From Impatiens glandulifera (Eukaryota; Streptophyta; Magnoliopsida; Ericales; Balsaminaceae), in the NCBI RefSeq assembly GCF_907164915.1, contig NC_061867.1:26078308-26142307 (forward strand): a stretch of 64,000 nucleotides of DNA, read 5' to 3'. Numbering within the stretch: position 1 is the stretch's first letter; each line of letters starts with the position of its first letter. Shown piece after piece: positions 22,020-33,036 of the stretch. Made by a program: the position numbers and the translations under genes. The notes under the pieces are model-generated. The model ran no database searches. It was not told where the DNA came from and saw only the letters and a list, made by a program, of their open reading frames with translations.

Positions 22020-22699
22020 TTGCTATCTGTTAATGTACAACAAATCTAATAGTGATTCAATAATAAAATCACTACTCATTGAACTTGACCAGCGTACTTG
22101 ATGTATCATCGGGTTTCAACAGAAATGTCGAATAAAGAACTTGAAGATTACTCACAAAATAAGGAGATAACTTTTCTAGTGTGAGAAAGGATGAAACGTG
22201 TGTGTAGAAGAATACAAGGTGAAAATATATTTATAGTTGAAAATTAAATTCTTAATCAATTTTTTAATCCAACGACCACTAATCCTTCATCCATCCAACG
22301 GTTACCCTTGCATGTTTTTTTCATCATCCTTACAAGTTACATCTAACCATAAGTATTTTGTAGTTATAATAACAATTAACACCATTTATTAATTGACTCA
22401 TTCAATGCATTGATGATAATTGTAACAATTAATATATTCATTTTCATTTGAATTAAATTTCATCATAATTCACATTTGAATTTGATGTGAAATTTATTTG
22501 GTATAAATTCACCTTAATTCACATTTGAATTTGGTGTGAAATTCATTTGGATTAAATTTCATTATTAATTAACATTTGAATTTTGTGTGAATTTTATTTG
22601 GATTAAATTTTACCATTAATTCATATTTGAATTTGGTGTAAATTTTATTTGTCCAAATATAATTTCCATTTAAATAATGAAATTAGTTTAATTCTAACA
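22020..22699 (-). mobile_element. Copia-type LTR fragment, minus orientation
   Basis: Related to 5,720-6,299. It starts on the minus strand with TGTTAGAATTAAAC at 22,699, contains four copies of the ~59-bp AT-rich repeat (22,440-22,660) and the shared ATTTATAGTTGAAAATTAAA phrase. The lower end is uncertain. Confidence 0.5.
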
Positions 22700-23039
22700 T
22701 TTTTATCTTGAAGCAGCAAGAAATCATCAAGAAAAATCTTGTAATGAAACGTAATTATTGATGGAGATTGTGCTTACTTTTGAACAACCTCATTAACAAG
22801 ATGCAAGGAAGTGGAGCAAAAACATCATCTAGAAAATACAATGCATGTTTTTCTTGTTCTACTTTTATTTTTAACCAAATCATGTTTATTAGGTTCAAAA
22901 CTAATAAAAAAAAGTTTAATTTATCCATACTGAAACTAGTAACCATGTTTGTTGCAACAAAGGTATTATAAATTATTTGGAGTGATAAATTTAGCCAATA
23001 TTATAGTATCTCTCAAACTATTTAACTTATTTGTTAATT
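22700..23039. other. No recognisable gene
   Basis: AT-rich. Short frames on both strands without domain signatures. It may be decayed copia sequence linking the LTR and the integrase scrap, but the two are in opposite orientation. Confidence 0.35.
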
Positions 23040-23760
23040 ATGTTGGAAATGTAAAAAAAGAAGACAAAAGTTAATCTTAATAATGTGTTCTTTACACCAG
23101 AAATAATTTTAATATAATATCGGTTTCAAAATGGTAAAGAAAATAAGAAATGAGATGTTATTTTGACAATAAATAATATATTTCACAAGACCTTATATCT
23201 AAATGTACACCAATTTAGGGGATTTTGATAATTCTAGCTTCTATGTTTTAGATAATTGTTTTCAACATAACAATAATAAGGATAAAGTTGTTGTGTCAGC
23301 ATGTAATTCACACTTGATTGATCATAAATTTTATATAATAAAATTGGACATCCATCTAATTTTTCTATAAAACATTTGTTTTCTAAAGTTAATTTTAAAT
23401 TACAACCATGTGATGCATGTAATAAATCCAAAATGCATACATAACTATTTCAAAACAGTACTACTTGTTGTATTAGATGTTTTGAAATGATTCATACAGA
23501 TATTTGGAACCTTAAAAAAAGAAATAGTAAATTAATTGTCATTACATTCTACTTTTGGTTAATGATTTTAGTGGGTTCTCTTGGACTTTTGTTAGAAAAT
23601 AAACTTAAGATTATTCGAATATTATTGATTCATTTTTTAAATAAACAAATTTCATTATTAAATGACATTAAAGTTTTTAGGACAAATTTTGTTAATAATA
23701 ATTGTATTAATCTTTTAAAATATTTAAAAAATTTACATCAAAAGTCTTGAGTTTATTAAC
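23040..23760 (+). pseudogene. Copia integrase fragment (GAG-pre-integrase and catalytic core start)
   Basis: Across frames one reads GHPSNFSIKHLFSKV, then CDACNKSKMHT, then CFEMIHTDIWNL, then a decayed stretch ending near QISLLNDIKVFRTN. This is the order seen in copia integrases: LGHPS, C-x2-C zinc ligands, the first catalytic Asp in (H)xDIWGP, then FN.QIK.IRTDNG. Gly-Pro after DIW is lost and there are many stops. A dead fragment of an unassigned copia lineage. Confidence 0.6.
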
Positions 23761-23819
23761 AAATTTTGAACAATTCAAATCGAATTTTGAACATTTTAAA
23801 CAACGTAATACTGGTTCCC

Positions 23820-24110
23820 ATAATATTTAGAACAATGCACTAGAGAAGCAAAGAGAGATAGAGAGTCGCGGCTGGAGGGTTTTCAAGTTATAGGGTTTCC
23901 CAGTATCTTGAGAAAACAAAGAGAGAGAAAGAGAGTCGCGAGTGGAGGCGGTGCTGGAGACGGAGATGGACGGAGTCACATCTGGAGATGAAGATAGACA
24001 GAGTCGCGGCTAAAAAGATTTTATGGGTTGGAGGCTGTAAGGGACGTTGAGAGAAGTGATCTGGGGAAATGAAATATTTTTGGGGACTTAGGTAGAAAAA
24101 CAAATTAAAT
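23820..24110. repeat. GA-rich segment with repeated GAGAGTCGCGG
   Basis: AAAGAGAGATAGAGAGTCGCGGCTGG-like text recurs three times (about 23,849, 23,919 and 23,998) in diverged form. Higher GC than the surroundings. It lies just outside or at the edge of the CACTA element; role unknown. Confidence 0.4.
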
Positions 24111-24119
24111 GAGTGGGTA

Positions 24120-24861
24120 AAATTTTTTAGTGTAATTAACCTTGTATTAAACTTAGCATTAAGCAGAATTCAGCACCAATTTGGGCTAAGTTTTGCACTA
24201 CTTTTCTTTAACCATCAGTGCGGATTTTAATGCAATTCCAATGGCATTTTAAATAAATATTTTACAGCTCTTAGGTAGATTTTTGTTATTTGGTCTTGCA
24301 TTTAACCTAGCTCTAAGCGAACTTTTCTTTAATCCTCTACGCTAACCCTATGCACTAACCCTTGCAATACTTTCCTTTAACCATAAGTAAATTCCTATTT
24401 GCATTGAGGCTTGCAATAATCGTTTTACAATGTCAGTACCGAAGGTAGTGCAAGATCTCTTTTGCACTAAAATTAACCATAATATACCATAAATTCACCA
24501 TAATATATCATAAAAATCATTAGCATATACCATAAAATTCACCATAATATTAATTAAAATATACCATAAAATTCACCATAATATACCATAATATTCATTA
24601 AAATATACCATAAAATTAACCATAATATTCAATAAAATATACCATATTATTCACCAAAATATTCATTAAAATATAACATAAAATTCACCTTAATATGCCA
24701 TAAAATTCTTTAAAATATATCATAAAATTCACAATGATATTCAATAAAATTTACCATAATATTCATTAAAATATATTATAAAATTCACCATAATATTCAT
24801 TAAAATATACCATAAAATTCACTATAATATATCATAAAATAAATCATTACTAGCTATAAAT
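24120..24861 (-). mobile_element. 3' subterminal region of the CACTA element, with AT-rich tandem repeats
   Basis: From 24,130 to 24,470 the motifs TTGCACTA, TGCAATAC and CTTTAACC recur. Similar TGCACTAA/TTAGTGCAAA motifs are dense on the other side of the transposon (43,870-44,760), as expected of CACTA subterminal repeats. From 24,470 to 24,850 there are about 15 copies of ACCATAATAT/AAAATTCA-type units. The terminal CACTA inverted repeat on this side could not be located. Confidence 0.5.
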
Positions 24862-26894
24862 CTAAAACATGTCATCTCCGGATTGTTCTTCCACTAATAT
24901 AAGTTTAACATCTTTATTTGTATAATAATATGAATCACTTACGTCTTTAGTTTCCTCCGATACACTCTCATGCGATTCAATTTCATCTTATCCATCTAAC
25001 TCAAGATTCAAAATATTTGGGTCACTTAATTTAATAATATTTTAGAACGGTATATCAAGGGGAATATGCAATTCAATGGTTGGATACTTCTGTTGATACT
25101 CCACCTTCACTTCATTTTTCCATATTTCCTCAATCTTTCCCCTTACTTTTGTTTTACAAATGGCAAACCATTCACAATTAGAATCATTCATTGGGGTTGA
25201 ATAGTTCGAATAATAAACTTATATGTCTTGTTGTGCAAGAACAATTGGATCGTATTTCCTCAATATATGTTTCATGTTAACGCCAATAATTACATAGGTA
25301 GGATTAACTCTAATACCTCTTGTCGGATCAAACCATATGCATCGGAATAGAACAACATGTAAATATGGACTCATGTATTGTAATTCATTAATCTCTTCCA
25401 AAAGTCAATACTAATCAACATCGTTGACATGAACGCAAACACCATTATTTATCGTTGATCTATTAGAATCATAATCACCTGCCCTCCACACATAACTGTT
25501 GATGAAGTAAATTGATTATATAGATGTAGACGTTTTAGGACCAAATGAGATAAATAAGGTAGATCTTTTTCCGTAATCCATCGATTGTCTTGTACAACCT
25601 TAAAAACAAATTTAATGAACACCATGTGTTTAACCAAATAAGATCAATTGTCAATCAAAGTGAAATTATTAGTTCATCACCTTTGATCGGAATCATGACA
25701 AGAATTGACAAACTAATTCATCCGGATCTAATCCGACAATCATAAGGCCTACAATCATGATATAAGTTTTATGCAATTAATTTTATAATTGAAATTCAAA
25801 TTAACCATTCACTACCTATAATATGGATCCATCTCCAGACAATTCAATAGGACATAACTGTGAGCCGATAAAGTTTTTTGACTTGACATAAATCTTTTTG
25901 ATGAACTACCAGTTCCATGTCTATGGTAATTGAAAATCGAAATTGGTAATTCTATTATGTTTACAGCCCATTCAGTGTTCCTTTGCAGTTGATTACATCT
26001 CACATTCGATTCAAAATAATATGAAACAAACGTGGATATTTCTTCTAGAATATAAGCATTGTATATGGACGCTTCTATTATGGCTATATTTTCACCTTTT
26101 GCTTCACACTCTTTATAAACCTAAATAGAAATTTGGAAAATGTATTACAACTATAAAAAAAATTGTGGGAAAAATATAGTTTGAAGTTGGTACATACCTT
26201 CCGAATGGATACATCCATCTGTATTGTACAGGACCACCTATTTTTACTTCATATTGTAAATGTATCAAAAGATGCTCCATTGAATTAAAGAAGGAGGGTG
26301 GGAAAATCTTCTCCATGTTGCATAAAATTACTAGAATTTGAGAGTGCAAGTTATTCACTTGGTCTGTGCTCAAAGTTCTACCACTTAGGTCATTCATGAA
26401 ATTATTTAAATCTATAAGTGTTCCCCATTCAAATTTAGGTAATAATCTCCTAAACGCAATAGGCAATAACCTTTCTAAAAAAATATGACAATCATGGCTT
26501 TTGAATCCAATCAACATTAATTTAGTATTGTCAACACACTATGACCAGTTTGACGCATAACCATACGGAAATTTCAAGGTCTTCAACCATTTGCAAATTA
26601 TCATGTTTTCTGTTTTCGTCAAACTATATGAAGCCTTGTTAGGCTTGCGAAATGTTGTATCAAGATCAACATGTAGTTTTAGACGATTGCAAACAAGAAA
26701 CATATCCTTCCTAGCGTTAAGTTATCTTTCATCTTTACCTTCACATTCATAACCGTATTTATGATATTTTCAAACACGTTATTTTCGATATGCATAATAT
26801 TCAAGTTGTGTCGAATTAGAATTTACCCCAATATGGAAGTTCCCAGAAGATACTTTTCTTAGTTCACTTGGGATAATCACTGAATCCATGAGGA
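24862..26894 (-). pseudogene. CACTA transposase, C-terminal part (DUF4218 and DUF4216)
   Basis: Continues the tnp2-type transposase interrupted at 26,900. Near 26,800 SIFWELPYW is readable. At 26,113-26,517 stands a typical DUF4218 block: GFKSHDCHIFLERLLPIAFR, then NMEKIFPPSFF, then MEHLLIHL, then GGPVQYRWMYPF. At 25,219-25,401 the DUF4216 motif FRCIWFDPTRGIRVNPTY is followed by YDPIVLAQQ. The reading frame then runs with two in-frame TAA stops to a final TAG at 24,862. Frame breaks and stops show it is inactive. In CACTA elements this protein binds the ends and catalyses cut-and-paste transposition. Confidence 0.85.
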
Positions 26895-26899
26895 TATTT
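26895..26899. repeat. Target-site duplication TATTT, left copy
   Basis: TATTT directly before the TGTTGGG start of the solo LTR; the matching copy is at 28,429-28,433. Confidence 0.85.
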
Positions 26900-27115
26900 T
26901 GTTGGGTTGAAATTTTTAATGTTTAAACTGGTTTTGATAATTTAGTTTAAATAATCAAAAAGGGAGAAATTGTTGGGTTGAAATTTTTAATTGATTTAAA
27001 AATAACTTAACAATTTTGATTTGATGATTGATGAAAATTTTTTGGATAAAATTAAGTTCATTAATTGTTAGTCATATCAAATATATAAATATATATTTAG
27101 ATATCAACATAGTTT

Positions 27116-27173
27116 GTGGTGTAGTGGTAAGTACACTTGTCTGTCATGCTGGTGACCTGGGTTCAAATCTCAT
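27116..27173 (+). other. tRNA-Asp-like segment (copy E, in the solo LTR)
   Basis: Plus strand GTGGTGTAGTGGTAAGTAC, CTGTCATGCTGGTGACC and GGGTTCAAATC. A-box-like and B-box-like blocks are spaced as in a tRNA, and a GTC triplet sits in the anticodon position. It aligns with copies A-D. Confidence 0.6.
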
Positions 27174-27244
27174 CATAATTAATAATTGGATTTTTGTTAA
27201 TTTGCAGGCACAACTAAAAGTCAACGTGCACGAGCAAATTCAAC

Positions 27245-27660
27245 GCATGGAGTTAGACGTGCAGTCTAACTAGCGGAGTTAGATGATGGGGGCATCTAAC
27301 GCGTGGTTAGACGTGGGCGTCTAATAGATGGCGCGTCTAACGTGTGGTTAAACGTGGGCATCTAATGTAGAATGCATCTAATCAGATGGACGACTAAGAT
27401 GATCAGATGAGGCGCCTAAGAAGATGAACGACTGAGATGAGGCGTCTAATAGATTGTTAGATGGGGGCGTCTAATAGATTGTTAAATGGGGGCGTCTAAT
27501 CAGATGAACGACTAACATGATCAGATGAGGCGTCTAAGCAGATGGACGACTAAGATGAGGCGTCTAATAGACTGTTAGATGGGGGCGTCTAATAGACTGA
27601 TCAGATGGGGGCGTCTAATCAGATGAACGACTAAGATGATCAAATAGGCATCTAAAGGCA
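27245..27660. repeat. Diverged minisatellite in the solo L2 LTR
   Basis: Units such as GGGGGCGTCTAAT and CAGATGAACGACTAAGATGA recur. These are variants (opposite strand) of the TTAGACGCC units of copies A-D, but the long palindromic arms are mostly lost. Confidence 0.7.
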
Positions 27661-28428
27661 GATGCTCTTCCAAACAGCTGGCAACTGGGAGCAGAGTCTT
27701 CTAGGCAGCGACAGCAGAGCTCAACAAATGAATAACTGCCACGTATGCCATAATTCAAATTGCTTGTACTGCATTGTACTACCACGATCTTAAGAATCTT
27801 TTTCTGCTATACTACCCAGTATCTCATGGATAGTACATCCAACGGAAATATGACATGTGTCCAAAAGAAGGATTTGACCGTTGAAGCTTTTCAAGAATAA
27901 ATTGTTGTCTAAAACAACGAACAAATTGCTGGCTGAAAAATACAAGAAAGAGAGAGCTGCTTCATTTTTCATTCAAGAAAGTTCCTGAAATCAAACATCT
28001 CACTTATCATCTAGCTGTGAATACATTGTATTACATACTTTCTTTTCTGTGAGAAAACTTTAGTGTTGTAAGTTGAACAAAGGTTGTTTTGTTCAACATA
28101 GAGTTAGCTAGATTAGTGAACTGTATTTGATTCAAAGAAGTATAGTGAATCCTTCCGGTGGTTGGAAGAAGGGGTGACGTAGGAGAGTTTGCTCTGAACA
28201 TCAATAAACAACTTCTTGTGTTCTTTACTTTCTGCCATTCATGTTTCATTGGTTCAAAGCTTCAAATCCGACGAACATTTCCGCACTTGAATCTGTTTCA
28301 AGAGTTCGAAGCATTTGCGAAGAATAGAAAGAGATATTAATCCCTAATAGAATTTCTATCAAACCGTTTATCCGAAGTCGTCATCAATAGTCAGACCCCC
28401 GTCTCTATTGGTGCCACCGATCCTATCA

Positions 28429-28433
28429 TATTT
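28429..28433. repeat. Target-site duplication TATTT, right copy
   Basis: Matches 26,895-26,899. Confidence 0.85.
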
Positions 28434-29578
28434 ATTGGGAGCTTCACTAGCAAGCTCTAAATGTGAAATGTCTGTTCATATTTCATTTCCATCCTTAATA
28501 TGAGGATTAATAGTTCTTTTCACCCATTTTTTTGTAAAATATTACGTGTCATGTCTGTAAAGATGCTCTGACGGAAAGAATTGTCTATGACAATTAAAGT
28601 AGCAAGCTTTCCGACCACATTTCTATCGAAATGATTTAGATTTTTCATGCATATCGAACAACTACCGATTCCACGTGTATTCCAGTCCTATAACATTCCA
28701 TAAGCCAGAAAATCACTAACAGTCTACAACAACCTTGCCTTCATGATAAACGTTTCACCTAGATAAACATCATATGTATGAACACTTGTATTCCATAACA
28801 TTTTCAACTCATTTATCAACGGTTGAAGGAAAATATTGATTTTTCTTATAGGACTTTTTGGCCCGGGAATAATTAATAAATAAACATATACAGTGACTTC
28901 ATGCACATCCCTAGTGGTAGATTGTAAAGTGTTAGAATAACTGGCCATCATGAATATGCTTTTCCATATTGTCTGAAATGAGCAAATCCATTTGAACATA
29001 GTCATATATGAACATTTCTATGTTCAAGTGCAAATATTGGATGATGGTGATCAAACCTCTTCCAAGCCTCTACATCTGAAGGATAACACATGATCCCAAG
29101 TTTGTTAACATGGAAACCATGCCATGTCATGTGAGGTGTTGTCACATTTGAGGCGTACAACCTTTGTAATCTGGGAGTTAGTGATAAATAAAATAGTTGT
29201 TTATGGGGCTTTAGTTTACAAACATTTTCTTTGTATCGAGATTGATGAAAAAAATCTGTATGATTGTTTATCAATATTTTCCCCCAAAAAGCATGTAACC
29301 ATCTCTACATACATCTATTATAATCACAGGCAAACTCAAATCTTCAACCAATTTCTTCATGCTATAATAACTATTCGGAATGCAATTTTCTTTGGGTAAC
29401 ATTGATCTAATGTAGTCAAGATTTTTATTGATAACACATTTGGACCAATTTTTCTCGGATTTCATGGTAAGATGTTTTACCGTTGCAGATAGTTTACTCT
29501 CGCTATTATTACCAGGTCAGATTAGTGGGTGTGCTGTGTCCAATGCTTTCCAAAACCTTTCTGATAAAATATGTGTTA
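28434..29578 (-). pseudogene. CACTA transposase, central tnp2 (Transposase_21-type) part
   Basis: Minus-strand motifs in family order: SESKLSATVKHL, MLPKENCIPNSYY, LTPRLQRLYAS, MTWHGFHV, AWKRFD, FALEHRNV, then LLIIPGPKSP, INIFLQPLI, ELKMLW and TYDVY. These correspond to the tnp2 family consensus (LPEGNTLPESYYEAK, LTPRLQRLYMS, IPGPKSPGNDID, LQPLIEEL). Frames change between about 29,271 and 28,724 and stops are present. The gene is interrupted upstream by the 13.4-kb copia element and downstream by the solo LTR. Confidence 0.85.
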
Positions 29579-29583
29579 GAATT
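29579..29583. repeat. Target-site duplication GAATT, left copy
   Basis: GAATT directly before the LTR start TGTTAG; a matching GAATT is at 42,984-42,988. Confidence 0.9.
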
Positions 29584-30775
29584 TGTTAGATAAAATTAGA
29601 TCGGTTAAATAGAACTTAACAAAAACAAATTTCTGTGCAGGAACGGTTAAAGAACTCAACCGGTCAAGAAACTCAACCGGTCAAGCAACCCAACCGACCA
29701 AAAACCTGACCGATCAGAAACACAAGACCGGTCAGATAAGAAGGCCAAAAACGTTGGACATTCGGTCAATCTGAAGTTATGGAAAAACATGAAGTCATCC
29801 AGTTAACCCACCCAAACGACCGGTAAAGATAGATACTTTGAGTATCTGTTGAGGATGATACCGAAGGGACAGAATTTAATATTGCCATATTCATACAAGT
29901 CTGAAGACAATCTGCAGGCTGCAGAAGATCGTCCGACAAGATCTTTCCACTCCGGGATAAATCAGAGCCGCAATCCTCCAGGTGCAGGCAACTGTCCAAC
30001 CGACAGTTGCCATATTGAGTAAAAGACAAACCTAGCCGGTTTGACCTATACACTAGAAGTCTAGACCGCCAGGTCTGAATCACTGAACCTCTGCTCAACC
30101 AATCAGATTCAAGGAAATGAAATGTGACCGTTGGCACATTTCACCTATAAAAGAAGGAGCTGAAGAGGAGTAAATGCAGTTAAAAAAAGAGTTTTCAACA
30201 ACCAAAGTTCTGATTTTACGGTTATCAGCTCTACCAACTACAAGTTCTAAGAATCATTAATTGCAAGTTTATCTCTCTACAAGATTTAGAGCTCAACTGT
30301 TTATTTGAAGTGAGATTACAATTTCGGTTAAAATTGTACGAGTGTTATCGAGCAGAAAATAAGTCTCGATCGGATTGTGTTTGTGTATTCCTTAGTGAAT
30401 ATCCTTCTCGCGGTTTCGAGAGGAAGGGGTGACGTAGGAGTTTATCTACGAACATGCATAAAATTCTGCCTTGTTATTTACTTTCTACCGAATTTGTACT
30501 CTAACCGATTCTATCTAACCGAACTCCCTAAATCCCAAACCGACCCACCATACTCCAAACCGATCTTATCTAAATTCGGTTCTGTCCATCCAGTGTGTGT
30601 GCTGCTTCAACCTGAAACAAACCACTTTCGCACTTGAACTCGGTTCAAGGTTTGTGACAGTTTGTGTAGTATTGAAACCCCGGTGTTAATCTCTAACCGG
30701 ATTAAACATCAACCATTGAGTGAAGGCCCTAACCGGCCAGACCCCGGTCCCCCAGCCACGACCTAGATCCTAACA
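29584..30775 (+). mobile_element. 5' LTR of the 13.4-kb copia element
   Basis: TGTTAGATAAAA to GATCCTAACA, followed after two bases by the PBS. Contains TATAAAA at 30,146, repeated AACCGG words in U3 and the GAGGAAGGGGTGACGTAGGAG block near 30,420. Confidence 0.9.
30146..30152 (+). promoter_or_regulatory. TATA box of the 5' LTR
   Basis: TATAAAA in CACCTATAAAAGAAGG, conserved in the 3' LTR (42,352-42,358) and in the LTR at 2,297. Probable promoter for the genomic transcript. Confidence 0.65.
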
Positions 30776-30777
30776 AT

Positions 30778-30789
30778 TGGTATCAGAGC
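30778..30789 (+). promoter_or_regulatory. Primer binding site (initiator Met-tRNA)
   Basis: TGGTATCAGAGC, two bases after the LTR end; complementary to the 3' end of plant initiator methionine tRNA, as in most copia elements. Confidence 0.9.
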
Positions 30790-30814
30790 ACTTAGTTTCA
30801 ATACTCAAGCAAGC

Positions 30815-32584
30815 ATGTCATTTGATAGACCCCCAATGCTAGAAGGTGACGACTTTGCCAACTGGAAGGCATGCATGCACCTGCATTTAATCACCATGGA
30901 TGACGAGATGCAATTCATCCTGACCGAAGGACTAGTAAAGATTGATAAAGATAGAAAGGACTGGACAGCTGAAGATAGGAGAAGAAAAAATCTGGACAAC
31001 CATGCCAGAAACCGCATCTCTAACGGTTTGGACAGGAATACATTTTGCAAGGTCAGGGATTACAAAACCGCAAAGGAAATATGGGAAGCGGTGATTCAAA
31101 TTCATGAGGGAAATGAAAGAACCAAGGAAAATAAGATAATGGTGGCTACCCAGAAGTTTGAAAACATCAAGATGAAACCGGGAGAAACAATGAGAGAATA
31201 CAGTGACCAGTTCACAGATGTGATAGACGAGCTATCAACTCTTGGCAAGAAGTATGACAACAAGGAAGTCATCATGAAAGCGCTAAGATCTCTTCCAAGT
31301 GCATGGGATATAAAGACAATGGTGATGAGAGAATCAAACTGTCTAAGCAAGATGAAGCTACACGATGTATTCGAAGATCTTAAGGCATATGAGTTTGAAA
31401 TGAGATCTAGGACTGAAGATGAAGTCTCGGCCTCAACCTCAACCAGAACATTGGTCACATCCACAGAACCGGCTGCCCCTGCACCAATCAGAACCGCTGA
31501 ACAGTTCACCGAGGATGACATGGCAATGCTTGCACAGAAATTTGGCAGATTTATGAAGAGAAGCCAACCGACAAACAACAACAACTATAACTACGGTGAT
31601 AAATCTAATATTAGATGTTATAACTGCAATTGTTTGGGACATTTCAGGTGGGAATGTAGAAAACCAAGACGGGATGACTGGAAACTGGACGATCAGAATC
31701 ACCGAAATAACTATCAACAAACCGGTGAAGGAAGTGAAGTTCAGAAAGCACTGATAGCCGATGATGGAGGAAGCTTATAGGCTCACAGTGACAGTGATGA
31801 TGAACTCACATGCCTCATGGCAAACGAGGAACAGGTATTCGACTCTCCTTGTGAAGAATTTACTAAAGATGAGTTATTTAATGCACTAAATGATATGGTA
31901 GTAGAGTATAAGAACCTATTAACATTAATACCAACCCAACTCAACTTTAGAACCGACCCCATAGCACCTACCTTGACCAAACCAAAAATCATCCAACCTG
32001 ACAAAATCCTGGAAACCGAAATAGCACCTGAAATATCCTCTAAGACCAAACAGCTCAAGGAATCAGTCCAAGAGCCGACCGAAGAGGATGAGGCCCGAAT
32101 CCAGTATCGAATAGCCGCATGGAAAAGATCCAGTGACATGGTGAACCAGATGTCTAAGTACAAAAGACATCCCAAATGCAAATTTGCTCTTGGGTACAAA
32201 GACAACAAATCCGCCAACCGGAACCATTCGGACAAAATAAATCTTACAAAAGGCAACCTTCCCTTTGTAAAGTTTGTCAATAGCTCTTTAACCAACGATG
32301 AGGAACAAAGTGCCTCATATCCGGAAGACGAACTAACTTATGTAAGTCCAACTAACTCCGAAAAATGGCTTCACCTTGAGAAAAGGACAGTCAACCGGCC
32401 CAAAGGTAAGACAGTCGAACCACATAGGTTAAACCAAAGACCATCTCCGAATAAGGCATTCTTAGGAAAACAAAAGGATCTCAAACCGAGTGCAGGAAAA
32501 CTAGTTAGAACCATAACCGGAAGAGTTGTCCGACTTATTAAAGTCTGGATACCTAAGGAACTAATCGCTTGTGGACCCAAGTAA
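30815..32584 (+). pseudogene. Gag polyprotein with C-terminal extension (one in-frame stop)
   Basis: Starts at ATG 30,815, 25 bp after the PBS. The first 321 codons hold the UBN2/gag core (NWKACMHLHLI, IHEGNERTKENKI, MREYSDQFTDV, LPSAWDIKTMVMRES) and a CCHC knuckle CYNCNCLGHFRWEC at residues 268-281. A TAG at 31,778-31,780 then interrupts the frame. The same frame reopens and runs to TAA at 32,582 with a hydrophilic, K/E-rich stretch ending VWIPKELIACGPK, the usual link to protease. The TAG most likely replaces a sense codon rather than being a programmed stop, since the downstream part is in frame. Gag would form the particle and bind element RNA. Confidence 0.85.
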
Positions 32585-32640
32585 ATGTGGGTACCAAATA
32601 GTTGTAAATATGTATATTTTGCAGGATATGAAGAAAACGG

Positions 32641-33036
32641 CTAAGAAACTCTGAATGGTACCTGGATAGCGGTTGCTCCAGACACATGACTGGAAACAAC
32701 AATCTTCTAACCGACATCAGAATAGAAACCGGTGCAATGATTACCTTCGGTAATAACTCAAAAGGTAGAATTGTGGGCAATGGTAAGATTGTCCATGGTA
32801 ACTTAACAATTGATAATATACTATTAGTTGAAAACCTACATTTTAACCTGCTAAGCATTAGCCAAATGTGTGATGCTGGATACACTGTAGAATTCCTTAA
32901 ACATGCATGCCTAGTTACAAACTCTCAAGGTATCATACTGCTAACCGGAAATAGGTTAGGAAATATATACAGGGTAGATTGGAAAAATAAAGTAGAATAC
33001 CCTGTTTGCATGGTGGCAAAAACCGATCAAACATAG
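32641..33036 (+). pseudogene. Copia protease (aspartic)
   Basis: Reads WYLDSGCSRHMTGN, the D-S-G active site of copia aspartic protease, followed by ITFGNNSKGRIVGNGKI and LLVENLHFNLLSISQMCD, typical for the family. The frame differs from the preceding gag extension, so a frameshift lies near 32,600-32,640, and it ends in a TAG (33,034) just before LWHKRLNHLN of the integrase zinc region. Cleaves the polyprotein in an intact element. Confidence 0.8.

Larger units (their letters stand above)
26900..28428 (+). mobile_element. Solo L2 LTR inserted in the CACTA transposase
   Basis: Starts TGTTGGGTTG and ends GATCCTATCA, flanked by perfect 5-bp duplications (TATTT). The CACTA reading continues on both sides, so this is an insertion of 1,529 bp without internal sequence, most simply a solo LTR left by LTR-LTR recombination. 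Within it, 71 bp after the start, a PPT-like AATAATCAAAAAGGGAGAAAT is followed by a second TGTTGGGTTG. It carries the tRNA-Asp-like segment, a minisatellite and the GAAGGGGTGACGTAGGAG block at about 28,167. Confidence 0.9.

Noticed and set aside
23830..23845. CACTAGAGAAG near 23,835 as the missing CACTA terminus
   Set aside because: It does not match the CACTACAAAAAA end at 45,265 beyond the first five bases, and no 3-bp TSD could be paired.
30805..32885. Long minus-strand ORFs opposite gag and protease
   Set aside because: Shadows of the plus-strand gag-pol; they show no domain motifs.
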